Source: Bacteroidales bacterium UBA3388
GTDB lineage: Bacteria; Bacteroidota; Bacteroidia; Bacteroidales; P3
DNA length: 16,411 nucleotides
Direction: 5' to 3'
Assembly: GCA_002358855.1 (NCBI GenBank)
Contig: DEPQ01000080.1
Span: 1 to 16,411, forward strand
The position numbers and the translations under genes are program-made. Below the pieces are notes generated by a model. It did no database searches. It was not told the DNA's origin and saw only the letters and a list, made by a program, of their open reading frames with translations. This document shows, one piece after another, positions 14,512 through 16,411 of the stretch (positions are counted from its first letter, which is position 1; each line of letters opens with the position of its first letter).

Positions 14512-15408
14512 ATGGAAAATACAGCACAACCAATTTTGATTGACGGCAGAATAATTGCCAAAACAATTAAAGAAGAAATCAGAAAAGAAGTATCGGACTT
14601 ATTAGATGCAGGAAAAAGACCACCACACTTAGTTGCAGTAATAGTAGGCGAAGACGGAGCAAGTCTTTCTTATGTTGCAAGCAAAGAAAAGCAATCAAAA
14701 GAAGTAGGATTTACTTCATCGGTATATCGTTTTCCTGAAACAATAACAGAAAAAGAATTATTAGAAACATTAGATTTCTTAAATAATGACCCAGAAGTAG
14801 ATGGCTATATTGTTCAATTACCACTTCCAAAACATATTTCTGAAAGAAAAGTATTAGAATCCATAAATCCAGCAAAAGATGTTGATGGATTCCATCCAAC
14901 AAATGAAGGAAGAATGATGATAGGTCTGCCTTCTTACATTCCTGCAACGCCTTATGGAATCAAAAAACTATTAGATAGAAGTAATATTGAAACAGAAGGA
15001 AAACATTGTGTTGTATTAGGACGAAGCAATATCGTTGGTACACCGATTTCTATCCTTATGTCAAGAAATTCAAGCAAAGCAAACTGCACCGTAACGATGT
15101 GTCACTCTAAGACAAAGAATCTAAAAGAAATTTGTCTTCAAGCAGACATAATCATAGTCGCTATTGGAAAACCAGAATTCTTAACAGCGGATATGGTAAA
15201 AGAAGGAGCAGTGATTGTAGATGTTGGAATACATAGAATACCAGCAGATAACGAAAAAGGATACAAGATAATAGGCGATGTGAAGTATGATGAAGTAGCA
15301 CCAAAGTGTAAAGCAATCACACCAGTGCCAGGAGGAGTAGGTCCAATGACTATTGTCGCTTTGTTAGACAACACTTTAAAAGCATATAAGCACGAAATAT
15401 ACGAATAA
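14512..15408 (+). CDS. folD: Bifunctional methylenetetrahydrofolate dehydrogenase/cyclohydrolase FolD
   Basis: A 298-residue cytoplasmic enzyme converting 5,10-methylene-THF to 5,10-methenyl-THF with NADP+, then to 10-formyl-THF, supplying purine and formyl-Met synthesis. Signatures: SYVASKEKQSKEVGF with active-site Tyr54 and Lys58; DGYIVQLPLPKH; KDVDGFHPTNEGRM with the catalytic Asp; PATPYGIKKLL; then the Rossmann domain with VVLGRSNIVGTP, CTVTMCHSKT, ADIIIVAIGKPEF and DVGIHR; and the C-terminal ITPVPGGVGPMTIVALLDNT. The length is normal. The start lies 6 nt after ffh, and the alternative reading has no better start codon. The operon may extend to the deacetylase gene beyond the hairpin at 15432. 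Confidence 0.97.
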   Translation: MENTAQPILIDGRIIAKTIKEEIRKEVSDLLDAGKRPPHLVAVIVGEDGASLSYVASKEKQSKEVGFTSSVYRFPETITEKELLETLDFLNNDPEVDGYIVQLPLPKHISERKVLESINPAKDVDGFHPTNEGRMMIGLPSYIPATPYGIKKLLDRSNIETEGKHCVVLGRSNIVGTPISILMSRNSSKANCTVTMCHSKTKNLKEICLQADIIIVAIGKPEFLTADMVKEGAVIVDVGIHRIPADNEKGYKIIGDVKYDEVAPKCKAITPVPGGVGPMTIVALLDNTLKAYKHEIYE

Positions 15409-15431
15409 ATCAATGTAAATCAGTAATAAAT

Positions 15432-15465
15432 ATAAGGACATTTGTTTTAAAGCAAATGTCCTTAT
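15432..15465 (+). terminator. 13-bp hairpin after folD, terminator or leader structure
   Basis: A perfect 13-bp stem ATAAGGACATTTG (15432-15444) / CAAATGTCCTTAT (15453-15465) with loop TTTTAAAG lies 24 nt after the folD stop codon. The tail (TGTTAAAAATATG) is poor in T, so termination may be inefficient. It ends only 10 nt before the start codon of the deacetylase gene, so it could also control that gene's translation or expression. Confidence 0.65.
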
Positions 15466-15475
15466 TGTTAAAAAT

Positions 15476-16300
15476 ATGCAAAATAGAATATTTACAGTAG
15501 ATTTTGAATTTGAAACAGTTTCAGTAAATAAAAAAACGTTAATTATTCCACAAAAAGATTCTGATTTTGAAACTTGTTTTGAACGTATGTTTTCTGTTTT
15601 AGAAGAAACGAATACAAATCCAACTTTTTTTATACTTGGTTCTACTGCTAAAAAACATCCCTTAATAGTAAAAAAAATAGCAGAAAAATATGATATAGGT
15701 ACGCATTCATACAATCATACATCTGTGAGTACGCAATCTATCCATGAATTTGCTCATGATTTAAAACAATCTATAGATATAATTCAGCAAATAACAGGAA
15801 AAAAAGTAAATAAATATCGTTCACCAGATTTTTCTCTCTCAAATATCCATTATATGGAACAACTTATTGAAAATGGTATAGAGATAGATTGTTCTTTAAC
15901 ACCAATAGGTCATTTTTCTGGAGAAAAAACAACAAGTTTACAAGTTCCTCATAGAATACAATTAAGAAATGGAATAATAAAAGAATTTCCTATAACAACA
16001 TTCTACTTTTTAGGACAAAAAATAGGGTTTACTGGAGGAGGGTATTTTCGCTTTTTCCCATATAATGTTACAAAACATATTACAAATAAATCATCTTACA
16101 CAATGGGATATATTCATTTAGGTGATATTGATTCAAAAAAAGCAACAATAAAAGAATTACCATTTATTGTACAATTTCGCCGTATGGCAGGGTTAAAAAC
16201 CGCAGAAGCAAAACTTAGAAAGTGGCTTTCTGATTTTAGTTTCGTTAATGTAGAGCAAGCAAATAATCAAATAGATTGGGATAATCAACCTTTGATATAA
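15476..16300 (+). CDS. Polysaccharide deacetylase, NodB-like with DUF3473-type C-terminus
   Basis: A 274-residue cytoplasmic protein without signal peptide. The N-terminal part is a NodB-type carbohydrate esterase 4 fold: the motif-1 Asp at TVDFEFE (Asp9), the zinc motif H77-S-x-x-H81 in GTHSYNHTS, and the substrate-groove motif YRSPDFS (Arg115, Pro117). The C-terminal part (GGGYFRFFPYNVTKHI, then YIHLGDID, FRRMAGLKTAEAKLRKWLSDFSFV) matches the pattern of DUF3473 seen in deacetylases of exosortase/exopolysaccharide loci. In those proteins the segment is usually HPWE-D, here HLGD-D. It probably removes acetyl from a nucleotide- or lipid-linked sugar or a short glycan for surface polysaccharide synthesis. 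No glycosyltransferase neighbours are visible. ATG 15476 follows a hairpin by 10 nt; no strict -7 box is present (nearest GACATTTG, 15437-15444). Confidence 0.85.
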   Translation: MQNRIFTVDFEFETVSVNKKTLIIPQKDSDFETCFERMFSVLEETNTNPTFFILGSTAKKHPLIVKKIAEKYDIGTHSYNHTSVSTQSIHEFAHDLKQSIDIIQQITGKKVNKYRSPDFSLSNIHYMEQLIENGIEIDCSLTPIGHFSGEKTTSLQVPHRIQLRNGIIKEFPITTFYFLGQKIGFTGGGYFRFFPYNVTKHITNKSSYTMGYIHLGDIDSKKATIKELPFIVQFRRMAGLKTAEAKLRKWLSDFSFVNVEQANNQIDWDNQPLI

Positions 16301-16324
16301 GGTAAAGACGTAATATAAGGGCAT

Positions 16325-16351
16325 AAAAAAAAGAGATGTCTTACATCTCTT
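16325..16351 (-). terminator. Intrinsic terminator of tRNA-Ser
   Basis: On the minus strand a 9-bp stem AAGAGATGT / ACATCTCTT (16343-16351 with 16331-16339) with a 3-nt loop is followed by an uninterrupted run of Ts (16332 down to 16325), starting 4 nt after the mature tRNA end. It separates the tRNA from the deacetylase gene that converges on it. Confidence 0.8.
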
Positions 16352-16354
16352 GTG

Positions 16355-16411
16355 CGGAAAGTGAGGGATTCGAACCCCCGGACCCGTGAAGATCAACGGT
16401 TTTCAAGACCG
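16355..16411 (-). tRNA. tRNA-Ser(UGA), 5' part outside the window
   Basis: The 3' part of a tRNA reads inward from the right edge. On the minus strand it shows the anticodon arm CGGT-CTTGAAA-ACCG with anticodon TGA (16403-16405), a long class II variable arm of about 18 nt, the T arm GGGGG-TTCGAAT-CCCTC, acceptor strand ACTTTCC and discriminator G at 16355. Anticodon UGA plus the long variable arm means serine, reading UCA/UCG codons. CCA is not encoded. The D arm and 5' acceptor strand lie beyond the window. Confidence 0.93.

Noticed and set aside
14184..14561. 125-residue minus-strand ORF over ffh/folD
   Set aside because: The apparent membrane protein arises from the complement of Lys/Met-rich Ffh M-domain codons and spans two conserved genes.
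16355..16411. tRNA for selenocysteine
   Set aside because: The long variable arm could suggest it, but the anticodon is UGA (serine), not UCA.

Overview
The window is AT-rich chromosomal DNA of a member of the Bacteroidota, most likely order Bacteroidales. Several signs agree. Promoters carry the phylum's -7 element TAnnTTTG, in the best cases preceded 19 bp upstream by TTTG. Start codons lack a purine-rich Shine-Dalgarno sequence. Several signal peptides end just before a Gln (KAQ, FSQ, YSQ). Rho has the long charged insertion common in this phylum, and ffh is followed directly by folD. No phage, transposase, CRISPR array or rRNA was found, so this is mainly a housekeeping region with small lineage-specific envelope genes between the conserved ones.

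Layout: 1-424 has no protein gene but holds a strong promoter and a long rod-shaped RNA of about 190 nt that resembles 6S RNA. 425-1773 is a two-gene envelope unit (beta-barrel protein and lipoprotein). A large YfhO-family membrane protein (1870-4440, minus) runs towards it and is divergent from gyrB (4556-6508). Behind gyrB lie its terminator, four 17-bp dyads at an exact 22-bp period, a strong promoter, an unrecognised exported protein whose expected ATG reads ATA, and a small lipoprotein (to 7709). The minus-strand unit rho - glyS - PAP2 phosphatase (11759 down to 7800) has gaps of 17 and 1 nt. From 11968 onward the plus strand carries a NamZ/DUF1343 muramidase, ffh, folD and a cytoplasmic polysaccharide deacetylase. 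The window ends inside a minus-strand tRNA-Ser(UGA) gene with its own terminator.

How it fits together: information-processing genes (gyrB, rho, glyS, ffh, tRNA-Ser, probable 6S RNA) and one-carbon metabolism (folD) are interleaved with cell-envelope genes (beta-barrel, lipoproteins, YfhO, PAP2, NamZ, deacetylase). Both convergent gene junctions are closed by the same 78-bp two-way terminator (77 of 78 bases identical), and each copy includes the stop codon of the minus-strand gene. The most unusual non-coding features are this repeated terminator, the 22-bp-period dyad array, the candidate 6S-like RNA, and a near-identical 34-bp promoter shared by the RNA and the gene beside the dyad array.
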